64,000 nucleotides of DNA from Microbulbifer sp. YPW1 (GCF_013367775.1 NZ_CP055157.1:2683001-2747000); one strand, 5' to 3'; shown: positions 1-8,463, numbered from the stretch's first letter. A program made the numbers and translations. The notes: generated by a model not told the origin, from the sequence alone.

Positions 1-1
1 T

Positions 2-553
2 ACCACCAACTGCCTGGCCCCTGTAGCCAAGGTTCTGAACGAAGCGATCGGTATCGAGCGCGGCTTCATGACCACCGTGCACGCCTACACCAATGACCAG
101 AACACCCAGGATGCTGTGCACAAGGACATCTACCGTGCCCGTGCCGCAGCTGACAACATGATCCCGACCAAAACCGGCGCTGCCGCGGCGGTGGGCCTGG
201 TTCTGCCTGAGCTGAAAGGCAAGCTGGATGGCATGGCCGTACGTGTACCGGTGAACAACGTTTCCCTGGTGGATTGCCAGTTTATCGCCAGCCGCGAAAC
301 CACCGTTGATGAAATCAACGCGATCATGCGCGATGCCGCAGGCACCATAAAAGGTGGTGTGCTGTCTTTCTGCGAGCAGCCGCTGGTTTCCGTAGACTTC
401 AACCACACCTCCGCTTCCAGCCACTTCGATGCCAACCACACCCGTGTAAATGGCAATCTGGTGAAAGTCATGGCGTGGTATGACAACGAGTGGGGCTTCT
501 CTCACCGTATGCTGGATACCAGTCTGGCGATGGCCAAAGCGCTCGAGCTGTAA
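2..553 (+). CDS. gap: Glyceraldehyde-3-phosphate dehydrogenase, type I (C-terminal part, 5' truncated by window)
   Basis: This glycolytic enzyme oxidises glyceraldehyde-3-phosphate to 1,3-bisphosphoglycerate with NAD. The reading frame is open from base 2 and ends at the TAA at 551-553, leaving 183 residues, roughly the last 55% of a usual 330-residue protein. The first visible residues are TTNCLAP, which directly follow the catalytic Ser-Cys in this family, so the nucleophilic cysteine lies just off the left edge. The catalytic His is in the VHAYTND segment at about residue 27 of the visible part. Other family motifs are [15 protein letters not shown], and the C-terminal [12 protein letters not shown]. 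The next gene is pyruvate kinase, 164 bases on, so this is a glycolytic gene pair. The visible part is intact. Confidence 0.96.
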   Translation, partial: TTNCLAPVAKVLNEAIGIERGFMTTVHAYTNDQNTQDAVHKDIYRARAAADNMIPTKTGAAAAVGLVLPELKGKLDGMAVRVPVNNVSLVDCQFIASRETTVDEINAIMRDAAGTIKGGVLSFCEQPLVSVDFNHTSASSHFDANHTRVNGNLVKVMAWYDNEWGFSHRMLDTSLAMAKALEL

Positions 554-717
554 AGCCAGCGTTTAAAATAAGGCTGTAATAGCAGCCTGATAACGTGAAT
601 GTTATCGCACCGGTGCGGGTGCAATACCCGCTCCGGCTTTGCTTTTCTGCAGTCAGCGCCGACTGTCATAAAAACAATATTCGCCTCTCATCTAATCGAA
701 AAACGAATACCACCAAT

Positions 718-2154
718 ATGATTCGCCATACCAAAATTGTTGCAACACTCGGTCCGGGTACTGACAAGCCGCGTGTTATTGACGAGATTATCCGCGCAGG
801 CGTCAACGTTGTACGCCTCAACTTTTCTCACGGTAGTGCCGATGACCACCGCAAGCGTGTGGAAGAAGTGCGTCGTGCCGCGGCCGAGCAGAACAAGCTG
901 GTGGCTGTACTTGGCGACCTTCAGGGCCCGAAAATCCGTATTGCCCGTTTCGCCGAAGGCAGCATTTTTCTCGAAAACAACGCCGAGTTCACCCTCGATG
1001 CGGATTGCCCGAAAGAGGGCGGTAACCAGCAGCGTGTAGGTGTGGACTACCCGTCCCTGATTGCTGACTGCAAGCCCGGTAATATCCTGCTGCTGGACGA
1101 TGGCAAGATCCGCCTCGAAGTCACGGGCGGTACCAGTAGCAAGTTGTTCTGCCGTGTGTTGCAGGGCGGCAAGCTGTCCAATAACAAGGGGATCAACCTG
1201 TTGGGCGGTGGTCTTTCCGCTCCGGCACTGACGGAGAAAGATTACGAAGACATCAAGCTCGCCGCCGAGCTGGATGTGGATTTCCTCGCGGTGAGCTTCC
1301 CGCGCAGTGGCGAAGATTTGGAAATCGCACGCAAGGCCATGCGCGAAGCGGGTAGCAACGCTGCCATCGTCGCCAAGGTGGAGCGCGCGGAAGCAGTAAA
1401 TGATGACGAGCAGATGGACGGTATTATTCTCGCCTCTGATGTCATCATGGTTGCCCGCGGCGACCTGGGTGTAGAGATCGGTGATGCCGCACTGGTGGGT
1501 GTTCAGAAAAAGCTGATCAACCGCGCCAATGCCCTGAATCGCGGTGTGATCACCGCGACCCAGATGATGGAATCCATGATTACCAACCCGACACCGACAC
1601 GCGCCGAAGTAATGGATGTCGCGAATGCGGTGCTCGACGGCACCGATGCGGTGATGCTGTCTGCGGAAACCGCTGCTGGTGATTTCCCGGTTGCCGCGGT
1701 GGAGTCTATGGCGGAAGTCGTCGTGGGGGCTGAGCAGTACCTCGGTACCACCACCCGTCCTGCAGCAGACAGGTCGTCATCCGAAACCATTGATACCGTC
1801 ATTGCCCAGGCGGCGATCGAGGCTGCAGTCCGGGTTGAAAACCTGAGTGCGGTAGCGGCGCTCACCGAATCCGGTCGCACCCCTCGCATCATGTCCCGCG
1901 CGACGTCGCAGCTGCCGATCTACGCGCTGACTCGCCACCCGCGTGTTGCACGCCAGCTGGTATTGCTGCGCGGTGTCGAGCCCATCGAGTTTGATCCGGC
2001 CTCTGTTCCCCTGGGGCACCTCACCGATGCCATCATCGAGGTGCTGGGCTCCCGGGTAACCCTGGAGAAGGGCGAACGCATCCTGATCACCCAGGGCGAG
2101 CGCCTGAATATGGGCGGCGGCACCAGTTCGATGCGTATCAAGGAAATCGAATAA
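718..2154 (+). CDS. pyk: Pyruvate kinase
   Basis: The protein converts phosphoenolpyruvate and ADP to pyruvate and ATP, the last step of glycolysis. I start it at the ATG at 718 (MIRHTKIVATLGP), giving 478 residues, the normal length. The same frame is open upstream to a possible GTG at 595, but that extension has no family character. Visible motifs are NFSHG near residue 36, the active-site Lys at residue 220 in VAKVE (the same number as in E. coli PykF), the metal-binding MVARGDLGVEIG, and ATQMMESM. The C-terminal domain is complete and ends in GGGTSSMRIKEIE. It follows gap and is closed by the hairpin at 2196-2220. The roughly 160-base leader after gap could carry its own promoter, but I saw no clear one. 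Confidence 0.96.
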   Translation: MIRHTKIVATLGPGTDKPRVIDEIIRAGVNVVRLNFSHGSADDHRKRVEEVRRAAAEQNKLVAVLGDLQGPKIRIARFAEGSIFLENNAEFTLDADCPKEGGNQQRVGVDYPSLIADCKPGNILLLDDGKIRLEVTGGTSSKLFCRVLQGGKLSNNKGINLLGGGLSAPALTEKDYEDIKLAAELDVDFLAVSFPRSGEDLEIARKAMREAGSNAAIVAKVERAEAVNDDEQMDGIILASDVIMVARGDLGVEIGDAALVGVQKKLINRANALNRGVITATQMMESMITNPTPTRAEVMDVANAVLDGTDAVMLSAETAAGDFPVAAVESMAEVVVGAEQYLGTTTRPAADRSSSETIDTVIAQAAIEAAVRVENLSAVAALTESGRTPRIMSRATSQLPIYALTRHPRVARQLVLLRGVEPIEFDPASVPLGHLTDAIIEVLGSRVTLEKGERILITQGERLNMGGGTSSMRIKEIE

Positions 2155-2195
2155 CCGCGGGGCTTTCCGTTAGCGGTTCAATTCTTTAGATAGTG

Positions 2196-2222
2196 AAACT
2201 CCCGGCTCCGTCGGGAGTTTTG
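2196..2222 (+). terminator. Rho-independent terminator after pyk
   Basis: A perfect 9-bp stem (AAACTCCCG at 2196-2204 with CGGGAGTTT at 2212-2220) and a 7-nt loop ends in a short T run. It lies 42 bases after the pyk stop codon. Confidence 0.8.
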
Positions 2223-2421
2223 CTTCCGGCCCGCAGCTTTCTCTTCTGACATATGGGGCCTATCCAGTCATTTGTCCTGTGCATTTTTGTCCTGGTTTGC
2301 ACCCGGGCTTCGAGCAGCCCTATGCCAATTGTCATAACTGACAGGTTGCTGTTGCAAAATGCGACAAAAAAGCCGGATATTTCCCTTCTCGGCAGGTAGC
2401 TTTTTTATTTCATTCTGTGTA

Positions 2422-2452
2422 TTGTCAATCGTGAGAATGACAGCGCTATCAT
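2422..2452 (+). promoter_or_regulatory. Candidate sigma-70 promoter of the TonB-dependent receptor
   Basis: TTGTCA at 2422-2427 and TATCAT at 2447-2452 each match five of six consensus bases, but the 19-bp spacer is longer than ideal. The -10 element lies inside the first operator, and a start near 2459 would place the second operator at about +1 to +18. This is the arrangement expected for repression. It is inferred from sequence only. Confidence 0.45.
2435..2452 (+). promoter_or_regulatory. LacI-family-type operator, site 1
   Basis: The 18-base site GAATGACAGCGCTATCAT contains the near-palindrome TGACAGC/GCTATCA with a central CG, the layout of LacI/GalR-family operators. An identical 18-base copy starts 24 bases downstream. 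It overlaps the candidate -10 element. From memory, it closely resembles the NagR-type box reported for N-acetylglucosamine genes in Xanthomonas; I could not check this. Confidence 0.65.
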
Positions 2453-2458
2453 AAAAAT

Positions 2459-2476
2459 GAATGACAGCGCTATCAT
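2459..2476 (+). promoter_or_regulatory. LacI-family-type operator, site 2
   Basis: This is an exact 18-base repeat of site 1, with a centre-to-centre distance of 24 bp. It lies 70 bases before the receptor start codon. The two sites share the same helical face only approximately (about 2.3 turns), so cooperative binding is possible but not certain. No LacI-family regulator is encoded in the window. Confidence 0.65.
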
Positions 2477-2545
2477 TTCGAGGTACAAGGTGAATAAAAG
2501 TTTCTAACCAAACCTTTATATCTATAAAAAAGGAAGGGGAAATCG

Positions 2546-5194
2546 ATGCTTAAGCGCAACAAACTCGCTCTCTCGATCAGCGCAGCTGTACTGAGTGGTG
2601 GCCTGATGGCTCCGCTGGCAGTTGCCCAGGATGCTCTGGAAGAAATTACCGTTACCGGTATTCGCGGAGCTTTGCAAGATGCCGTAAACATTAAGCGTGA
2701 CTCGACCGATCTGGTCGACGCTGTGTCTGCGGAAGATGTTGGTAAGTTCCCGGACTCCGACGTAGGTGAAGCACTGGGTCGTATCCCGGGTATCACTGTT
2801 GGTCGCGCATTTGGTCAGGGTGCCTCTGTGTCCATTCGTGGTGCAGCTCCCTCCATGACTCTGACCCAGCTGAATGGTCAGAACGTTGCCTCCACAGGCT
2901 GGTTTGACCAGGTCCCTGTAGACCGCAGCTTCAACTACTCCCTGCTCCCTGCCGAGCTGATCGGTGGCATCGAAGTATATAAATCCTCCCGTGCAGACCT
3001 GAACGAAGGTGGTATCGGCGGTACCGTGATCGTCAACACCCGCAAGCCGCTGGATATGGAAGCCAACACCGCATGGGTTGGTACCACCGCTCGTGTCGGA
3101 ACCATCAGCGATGAACTCTCTCCGGAAGTTTCCGGCTTGTACAGCTGGAAGAACGATTCCGAGACTTTCGGTGTCCTGGTTGCTGCAGCTAAAGAAGACC
3201 GCGAATACGTTCGTCGCGGAACCGAGTCTGACTACCGTTGGTCTGGCGACGTTGCGCCGACCACCTTCCTGCAGGATCAAGAGCGCACTGCGCTGGACGT
3301 AACCCTGCAGTACGCGCCGACTGAAGAGCTGGCTTTCACTCTGCACGCCATGTCCCTGGATATGGAAGCAAACAACACCAACACCAGCCTCTACCTGTTC
3401 ACTCTGGCGGGTGACAATGTGACCTGTCACACCACCAACGCTGCAGGCCTGTGTACTTCCAGCACCACCACCAACTCTCAGTTTGGTGATCTGGAGCCGG
3501 GTTGGGCTGCCGGTGCGCCGGGTAACGAAACTTTCAACCAGACCTGGGGACGCCTGTCCTCCATGAGCTCTGACACTTTCGATTTCGGTACTGAATACGA
3601 AGGTGACGGTTTCCGCGTAAGCGGTAACATTGGTTCCACCAAGGCAGAAGGCGGCACCGACTTCACCACCAACTTCTCCCACTTCCCGAGCGTACGTGCT
3701 GGTGACACCATGTCTCTGTGGGAAGGCTCTATCGATGCGACTGGCAAAGAGATTGTCATCAATCCGACCATGGATCCGAGTCTGACACTGGATGACTACG
3801 GTTCTACCCTGTCTCCGGAAGGTTGGGCAGTAGGCAGCGGTCCTGCGAAAGATGAGGAGTCCTACGCGCAGGTGGACGTTGAGTTTGATCTGAATGTTGG
3901 CATCCTGACTTCATTTAAAACCGGTGCGCGCTGGACCGACCATGATGTCAATCGTCGCTCCTTTGCTGGTCAGCTCACTCCGGTAGAAGTCGCTGCGAGC
4001 GAGATCTACAACGGTACTTTCCAGGTGGGTCAGCAGGGCTTTACCGCTCCCAAGCCGAACCTGGGCGCAATGGTCGCCGCGACTCGCGACAGCCTGGACA
4101 GCTGGGTTGAGGAGCGTGCGGGTTATTCTGACCTGAATGAAGAAAACACCGCTCTTTACGGTATGTTCACTTTTGAGACTGGTGCTCTGACCGGTAACTT
4201 CGGTCTGCGTTACATCTCTAGCGACGTGAGCCGCACTCAGTACGACCTCGACGGTTCTGCGCTTCAGGAAGGCGATATTGCCGGCAACAACGGTTACAGC
4301 TACTCCCTGTCCACTTACGGCGCTGACTACAGCGACGTTCTGCCCAGCGCGACCGTACGTTACGAGCTTTCTGAAGACGTAGTGCTGCGCGCGTCTGCTG
4401 CCCAGACTATTTCTCGTCCGACCTACGACGACATGCTGGTCAGCTACAACGGCTATGACGATAGCAATGCCCTCAACCAGTCTGTGACTCAGGGTAGCGA
4501 AGGTCTTCTGCCGATGAAGGCGACCAGTGCAGATATCGCTCTGGAATACTACTACGGCGATGGCAACCTGGTTTCTGCCACTTACTTCGTCAAGTCCATT
4601 GACGACTTCGTAACCTCCAGTGTCGTTCTGGATCAGTCTATCGGCCTCGTAGATCCGGATGGTGGCGATAGCTGGAATATCGAGACACTCCAAAACTCCG
4701 GTGGTGCCGATATCCAGGGTCTGGAGCTGCAGATCCAGCACGCGTTTGACAACGGTTTCGGTGTAGCAGCTAACTACACCTATACCGATGGTGAAGTGCC
4801 GACTGATGCGTATATGGATCAGCTGGCGCTGTTCACTGAAGCTTCAGAGCACGCGTACAACCTGGTAGGTTACTGGGAGAACGACAACTTCTCTGCGCGT
4901 GCAGCATACAATTTCCGCTCCGAATACCTGATCCGTGAGGGTGGTTTCTGGTACGGTAACCGTATGCACGATGACTTCGGTTCTCTGGACCTGAGCTTCT
5001 ACTGGTATGCTACCGACAATCTGGATGTGACCTTCGAAGCGATCAATGTCCTCGAAGAAGACGACATCCAGTACGGTGCTGCCGATGCGTCCAGTACCGA
5101 GACCGGTATGAAGGGCCCACTTCTGGAAGGCTTCCCGGCCTGGTCTTTTGAAGGCGAAGCCGTGTACCAGTTGGGTGCAAGCTACAAGTTCTAA
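2546..5194 (+). CDS. TonB-dependent outer-membrane receptor (Xanthomonas/Caulobacter type)
   Basis: This is an 882-residue outer-membrane active transporter that would import a large or scarce substrate, powered by TonB. Residues 1-27 are a signal peptide ending AVA-Q. A TonB box (ITVTG) is at about residues 34-38. A plug domain follows (FPDSDVGEALGRIPGITVGR, then SIRGAAPS near residue 97), then a long beta-barrel ending in the aromatic LGASYKF. Both the length and the plug wording fit the TonB-Xanth-Caul group, many members of which take up oligosaccharides. The start is chosen by the strong purine-rich Shine-Dalgarno about 8 bases upstream. Two LacI-type operators precede it, and a terminator separates it from the halogenase. 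The substrate is unknown; chitin or another glycan is an inference from the operators and the neighbourhood. Confidence 0.93.
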   Translation: MLKRNKLALSISAAVLSGGLMAPLAVAQDALEEITVTGIRGALQDAVNIKRDSTDLVDAVSAEDVGKFPDSDVGEALGRIPGITVGRAFGQGASVSIRGAAPSMTLTQLNGQNVASTGWFDQVPVDRSFNYSLLPAELIGGIEVYKSSRADLNEGGIGGTVIVNTRKPLDMEANTAWVGTTARVGTISDELSPEVSGLYSWKNDSETFGVLVAAAKEDREYVRRGTESDYRWSGDVAPTTFLQDQERTALDVTLQYAPTEELAFTLHAMSLDMEANNTNTSLYLFTLAGDNVTCHTTNAAGLCTSSTTTNSQFGDLEPGWAAGAPGNETFNQTWGRLSSMSSDTFDFGTEYEGDGFRVSGNIGSTKAEGGTDFTTNFSHFPSVRAGDTMSLWEGSIDATGKEIVINPTMDPSLTLDDYGSTLSPEGWAVGSGPAKDEESYAQVDVEFDLNVGILTSFKTGARWTDHDVNRRSFAGQLTPVEVAASEIYNGTFQVGQQGFTAPKPNLGAMVAATRDSLDSWVEERAGYSDLNEENTALYGMFTFETGALTGNFGLRYISSDVSRTQYDLDGSALQEGDIAGNNGYSYSLSTYGADYSDVLPSATVRYELSEDVVLRASAAQTISRPTYDDMLVSYNGYDDSNALNQSVTQGSEGLLPMKATSADIALEYYYGDGNLVSATYFVKSIDDFVTSSVVLDQSIGLVDPDGGDSWNIETLQNSGGADIQGLELQIQHAFDNGFGVAANYTYTDGEVPTDAYMDQLALFTEASEHAYNLVGYWENDNFSARAAYNFRSEYLIREGGFWYGNRMHDDFGSLDLSFYWYATDNLDVTFEAINVLEEDDIQYGAADASSTETGMKGPLLEGFPAWSFEGEAVYQLGASYKF

Positions 5195-5214
5195 GAGCTT
5201 GATCGTTAGCTAGT

Positions 5215-5248
5215 AAAAAGGCCCGGCTTTTAGCTGGGCCTTTTTTTT
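5215..5248 (+). terminator. Rho-independent terminator after the TonB-dependent receptor
   Basis: A 13-bp stem (AAAAGGCCCGGCT with AGCTGGGCCTTTT, one G-U pair) is followed by eight Ts. It sits between the receptor stop and the halogenase start, 18 bases before the next gene, so downstream genes depend on readthrough or a separate start. Confidence 0.85.
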
Positions 5249-5265
5249 GTCTGAAAGTGATTGGT

Positions 5266-6795
5266 ATGAAGATAAAAAAGATTGCGATTGTTGGCGGCGG
5301 CACTGCTGGTTGGATGGCAGCCAACCACCTGGGTGTTGAGCTATCTGGTGACTCGCAAATTGAGATCACCCTGATCGAATCTCCGGATGTGCCGGTGATA
5401 GGTGTGGGCGAGGGCACCGTGCCCAGAATACGCGAGACGCTGCACAAATTCGGTATTTCCGAGCTGGATTTGTTGGTGAGCTGCGACACCACGTTCAAAA
5501 CGGGGATCAAGTTTTCCAACTGGATGACAAAGTCTCCAGAGCCCGGTGGCAACTATTACTACCATCCTTTCAGTTCGCCTTACCCCGAAGGCTACGATAT
5601 TACGGACTACTGGCTGGAGGGTAAGGGGAAAGAGGGATTTTCCCGTCTCGCCGATGCGTATTTTATCGCGGAACAGAATCGCTCCCCCAAACTCATGTCT
5701 TCGCCGCCGTATAGCGGTGTGGTTGATTATGCCTATCACTTTAACGCCGGAAAATTTTCCGAACTGATCGCCAGTAATGCTCAAAAACGCTTTGGTGTTA
5801 AATATAAATCTGAGACGGTCAGGGGTGCCCGGACCGGAGAGGATGGAAACCTGCGCTCGTTGATCTATGCCAGTGGAGAGGAAGAGCAGTTTGACTTCTA
5901 TATAGATTGTAGCGGTTTTGCATCCATTCTCATGGGGCAAGAGTTGCAGGTGCCGTTTGTGGATAAGTCCGCTCAAATCCTTACCGATACTGCGCTGGTT
6001 CTTCAGGAGCCCACGGCAGAAAATGATCCCATTCAGCCCTATACCTCCGCTACTGCTCACAAGGCGGGTTGGATCTGGGATATTCCTCTAACCAACCGCA
6101 GGGGATTGGGGTGCGTGTATTCCAGTGCCCACCTGACCGAGTCTGATGCGCTAGGTGAGTTTTCCAGCTATGTGGGGAGAGCTTTGGATATCGCCGATGT
6201 GCGAAAAATACCGATGAAGATCGGCTATCGCGGAGAGTTTTGGAAGAAAAACTGTGTAGCCCTGGGGCTGGCTCAGGGGTTCGTGGAGCCGCTGGAAGCT
6301 ACCTCCATTCTGGTGACTGATCTGTCTGCCAACCTGCTAGCAAAAAGTTTCCCCCGTTCGCTGGAAGATATTCCGTCACTATCGGGTTACTACAACAAGG
6401 CGGTGAAATACGCTTGGGAAAGAGTAATCGATTTTGTACAGATGCATTACTGCATTTCCGATCGGAGAGATACTGAATTCTGGGTCGACTGTACGGAAAA
6501 TTCCAAAAACTCTGACGAGCTGGCGGAGCGGTTGTCGCGATGGTTGGTGTCTACACCGAAGCGCTCTGACTTTTTCAGTACTTTTGATCTTTTTGGGGTG
6601 GAAAACTATCTGTTCGTACTTTATGGAATGGAATATCCGACGAAAGCCATCACTCTGGGGGAAAAAGAGCGTCGTGGCGCCGCGGATATCTATCGCGAGG
6701 CCTTGTTGCGTTTCGAGTCCCTCGCTGGTGATTTAATGTCGCACCGGGACTGGCTGACAGAGTTGCAGTGCCATCTGAATAGAAGTCGCACTTGA
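5266..6795 (+). CDS. Flavin-dependent 'tryptophan halogenase' family protein
   Basis: This FAD-dependent enzyme belongs to the PrnA/RebH family. It has 509 residues from the ATG at 5266, where GAAAG sits 8 bases upstream; an in-frame GTG at 5257 is the alternative. The FAD-binding GGGTAG is at residues 10-15, GVGEGTVP at about 47-53, the conserved lysine region FKTGIKFSNW at 77-86 (K78 is at the position of the catalytic Lys79 of PrnA), and the diagnostic WIWDIP at 269-274. All halogenase hallmarks are therefore present. It sits directly behind a TonB-dependent receptor and before DUF6445 and SapC genes, not in a biosynthetic cluster. Relatives in this setting (BrvH, Xanthomonas enzymes) have been reported to brominate indole in vitro, but their natural substrate is unknown. 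The role here is open. Confidence 0.88.
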   Translation: MKIKKIAIVGGGTAGWMAANHLGVELSGDSQIEITLIESPDVPVIGVGEGTVPRIRETLHKFGISELDLLVSCDTTFKTGIKFSNWMTKSPEPGGNYYYHPFSSPYPEGYDITDYWLEGKGKEGFSRLADAYFIAEQNRSPKLMSSPPYSGVVDYAYHFNAGKFSELIASNAQKRFGVKYKSETVRGARTGEDGNLRSLIYASGEEEQFDFYIDCSGFASILMGQELQVPFVDKSAQILTDTALVLQEPTAENDPIQPYTSATAHKAGWIWDIPLTNRRGLGCVYSSAHLTESDALGEFSSYVGRALDIADVRKIPMKIGYRGEFWKKNCVALGLAQGFVEPLEATSILVTDLSANLLAKSFPRSLEDIPSLSGYYNKAVKYAWERVIDFVQMHYCISDRRDTEFWVDCTENSKNSDELAERLSRWLVSTPKRSDFFSTFDLFGVENYLFVLYGMEYPTKAITLGEKERRGAADIYREALLRFESLAGDLMSHRDWLTELQCHLNRSRT

Positions 6796-6872
6796 TTCTG
6801 TTTTGAGGTTGAGCTGGTTGCAGTTTAGATTCAGAAATATTCGCATTGTGAGTGATCGTTGGTTTGTTTGAT

Positions 6873-7553
6873 ATGCAATTGATTGAAGTTGGGGAAGAGA
6901 AGAATACCGTCATAGTGATTGATGATTTTCTCGAAAACCCTGAAGAGCTGGTGGATTTCGCCAAGCGCGCCAGCTTTGCGCCGTGGCCGATGGCTGCTGA
7001 GGGGAAAGGCTATCCCGGTGTCCGTGCGGCGGCCCCCGAAAGTCATGCGTCACGGTTGATGGAGCGACTGGATGCGGTTGTGCGTGAGAAATTTAACATA
7101 GCAGCGGGAGCCGAGTTGAAGATTCAGCAAGAGACGCTGAATCTCATTACGGTTGCGGAGGATGAGCTGGGGCCTCTACAGCGCGCTCCTCATTTCGATA
7201 CCAGTGACCCCAGGCTTTACGCGATTTTGCTGTATCTGTGTGACGAGACCCATGGGGGAACCGGGTTTTACCGGCATAAAAGCACTGGCTATGAAGCCAT
7301 ACGCCCCGACCGGGTCGAGCACTACCTGGATTGTTGCTACGTTGAGTTCAACAAGTTTCGCCGTCCGCGGAAGTACTGTGGAGACTCTGACGATCTTTTC
7401 ACCAGGGTAGGATTTGTGCCGGCAAAATATAACCGGGCGGTGATCTACAAGGGAAATCTGCTGCACAGTGCGAATATACTGAGTGACAAAAGCATCAGCT
7501 TCTGTCCCGAGAAGGGGCGTTTGACCGCCAACCTGTTTGTCAGCTACGAATAG
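6873..7553 (+). CDS. DUF6445-like protein with 2OG-Fe(II)-oxygenase-type HxD...H motif
   Basis: The protein has 226 residues from the ATG at 6873. An in-frame GTG at 6852 would add seven residues, and neither start has a convincing Shine-Dalgarno. I recognise it as the DUF6445-like companion often seen with TonB-dependent receptors, halogenases and SapC proteins; that family name is from memory. The sequence shows PHFDTSDP with HFD at residues 107-109 and a second His at 198 in LLHSANI. This is the spacing of the facial triad in Fe(II)/2-oxoglutarate dioxygenases. GGTGFYRHK and the final TANLFVSYE also fit a double-stranded beta-helix fold. There is no signal peptide, so it is cytoplasmic. 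It lies 77 bases after the halogenase and is probably co-transcribed with it. Function is unproven. Confidence 0.75.
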   Translation: MQLIEVGEEKNTVIVIDDFLENPEELVDFAKRASFAPWPMAAEGKGYPGVRAAAPESHASRLMERLDAVVREKFNIAAGAELKIQQETLNLITVAEDELGPLQRAPHFDTSDPRLYAILLYLCDETHGGTGFYRHKSTGYEAIRPDRVEHYLDCCYVEFNKFRRPRKYCGDSDDLFTRVGFVPAKYNRAVIYKGNLLHSANILSDKSISFCPEKGRLTANLFVSYE

Positions 7554-7649
7554 ATGGGACTGAGCGGGAGTGGATATGGGAGGTGTAATCAATGCAGGAA
7601 GGGCTGGTAACTTCCTCCCCGCTGGTGTAACTTTTTGCTTCCCTTTTTG

Positions 7650-7666
7650 AGTATAAAAAATATACT
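7650..7666. promoter_or_regulatory. AT-rich inverted repeat upstream of the SapC gene
   Basis: AGTATA and TATACT flank a run of five As 45 bases before the SapC start. The right arm TATACT could serve as a -10 element, but no good -35 lies at normal distance. It may be part of a separate promoter for the SapC gene. Confidence 0.3.
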
Positions 7667-7710
7667 GTCTGGGTTTTATAGAATAACTTCAAATTTCATT
7701 AAGGTGTTGT

Positions 7711-8427
7711 ATGGCCACTGTAGAAGCCCCAAAAATCGTTCCTCTGCGCAGTGACGCTCACGGTAAGCTGAAAGTTCGTGAGTTGGGGACCTTCGAGCAC
7801 GTTGCAAAAGCACACATGGTGCCGGTAACTGCTCATGAATTCGCCCGTCTCGGTGCTGAATACCCTATCGTTTTCGTCAAGAACTCCGATACCGACCAGT
7901 TCCAGTCTGTTGCACTGCTGAGCCTGAAAGTAGGCGAGAACTTGTTCGTCGACGGTGATAAGTGGAAAGGCGTTTTCGTTCCGGGCGCAGTCCGCAACCA
8001 TCCTTTCGTTCTGGCCCCGGCTGGTGAGAACAAAGAACAGCTCATGGTAGGCCTGATTGAAAACAGCCCGGTTGTCGGTGAGGAAGAGGGCAATGCCCTG
8101 TTCACCGAGTCTGGTGAAGAAAGCGAATACCTGAAGGCCAAGAAAGAGTCTCTGGTGGGCTACCTCGAGAGCGACCAGATGACCAAGGCGTTCATTACCA
8201 TTCTGGCCGAGAAAGACCTGCTGACCACTCAGAACGTTGCAGTCAACGCTGGTGGTGAGAAGATCAACCTGACCGGTATCTACATGGTTGATGAGAAGAA
8301 GCTGGGCGAGCTTAGCGAAGAAGACTTCGCTGATTTCCGCAAGCGTGGTTTCCTGCCGCCGCTGTTCGCGCAGCTTGGCTCCATGCATCAGTTCTCCCGT
8401 TTGGCGAAGATGCAGGCAGAAGCCTGA
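7711..8427 (+). CDS. SapC-family protein
   Basis: The protein has 238 residues with no signal peptide and no membrane segment. It matches the SapC family (named after a Campylobacter gene next to S-layer protein genes) through the N-terminal HAKVPV-like segment, here AKAHMVPVTAHEFARLGAEYPIVF, the central FVPGAVRNHPFVLAP, and the C-terminal MVDEKKLGELSEEDFADFRKRGFL followed by LFAQLGSMHQFSRL. The biochemical role of the family is unknown. In marine and plant-associated proteobacteria these genes sit beside TonB-dependent receptors and halogenase-like genes. It starts 157 bases after the DUF6445-like gene, with AAGGTG before the ATG, and is closed by a terminator. It is the last gene of the cassette. 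Confidence 0.88.
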   Translation: MATVEAPKIVPLRSDAHGKLKVRELGTFEHVAKAHMVPVTAHEFARLGAEYPIVFVKNSDTDQFQSVALLSLKVGENLFVDGDKWKGVFVPGAVRNHPFVLAPAGENKEQLMVGLIENSPVVGEEEGNALFTESGEESEYLKAKKESLVGYLESDQMTKAFITILAEKDLLTTQNVAVNAGGEKINLTGIYMVDEKKLGELSEEDFADFRKRGFLPPLFAQLGSMHQFSRLAKMQAEA

Positions 8428-8436
8428 TATCTGCTT

Positions 8437-8463
8437 TCAGGGGGCGCTCTGCTCCCTGATTTT
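8437..8463 (+). terminator. Rho-independent terminator after the SapC gene
   Basis: A 9-bp stem (TCAGGGGGC with GCTCCCTGA, one G-U pair) and a 5-nt loop is followed by TTTT. It closes the receptor/halogenase/SapC cassette. Confidence 0.75.

Larger units (their letters stand above)
2223..2545 (+). other. Regulatory gap upstream of the TonB-dependent receptor
   Basis: This 323-base gap has no coding sequence I can support. It is AT-richer than its surroundings from about 2340 on. Its right half holds a candidate promoter (2422-2452) and two tandem near-palindromic operators (2435-2452 and 2459-2476), each listed separately. A strong purine-rich Shine-Dalgarno stretch (AAGGAAGGGG, about 2530-2539) precedes the receptor ATG. 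Confidence 0.7.

Noticed and set aside
2522..3682. Long minus-strand frame opposite the TonB-dependent receptor (386 codons)
   Set aside because: It is fully antisense to a well-supported receptor gene. Composition is rich in Val, Gly, Thr and Gln as expected from a complemented reading, with no family motif.
5266..6795. Halogenase as marker of a secondary-metabolite gene cluster
   Set aside because: No biosynthetic partners nearby; context is TonB-dependent uptake plus SapC.
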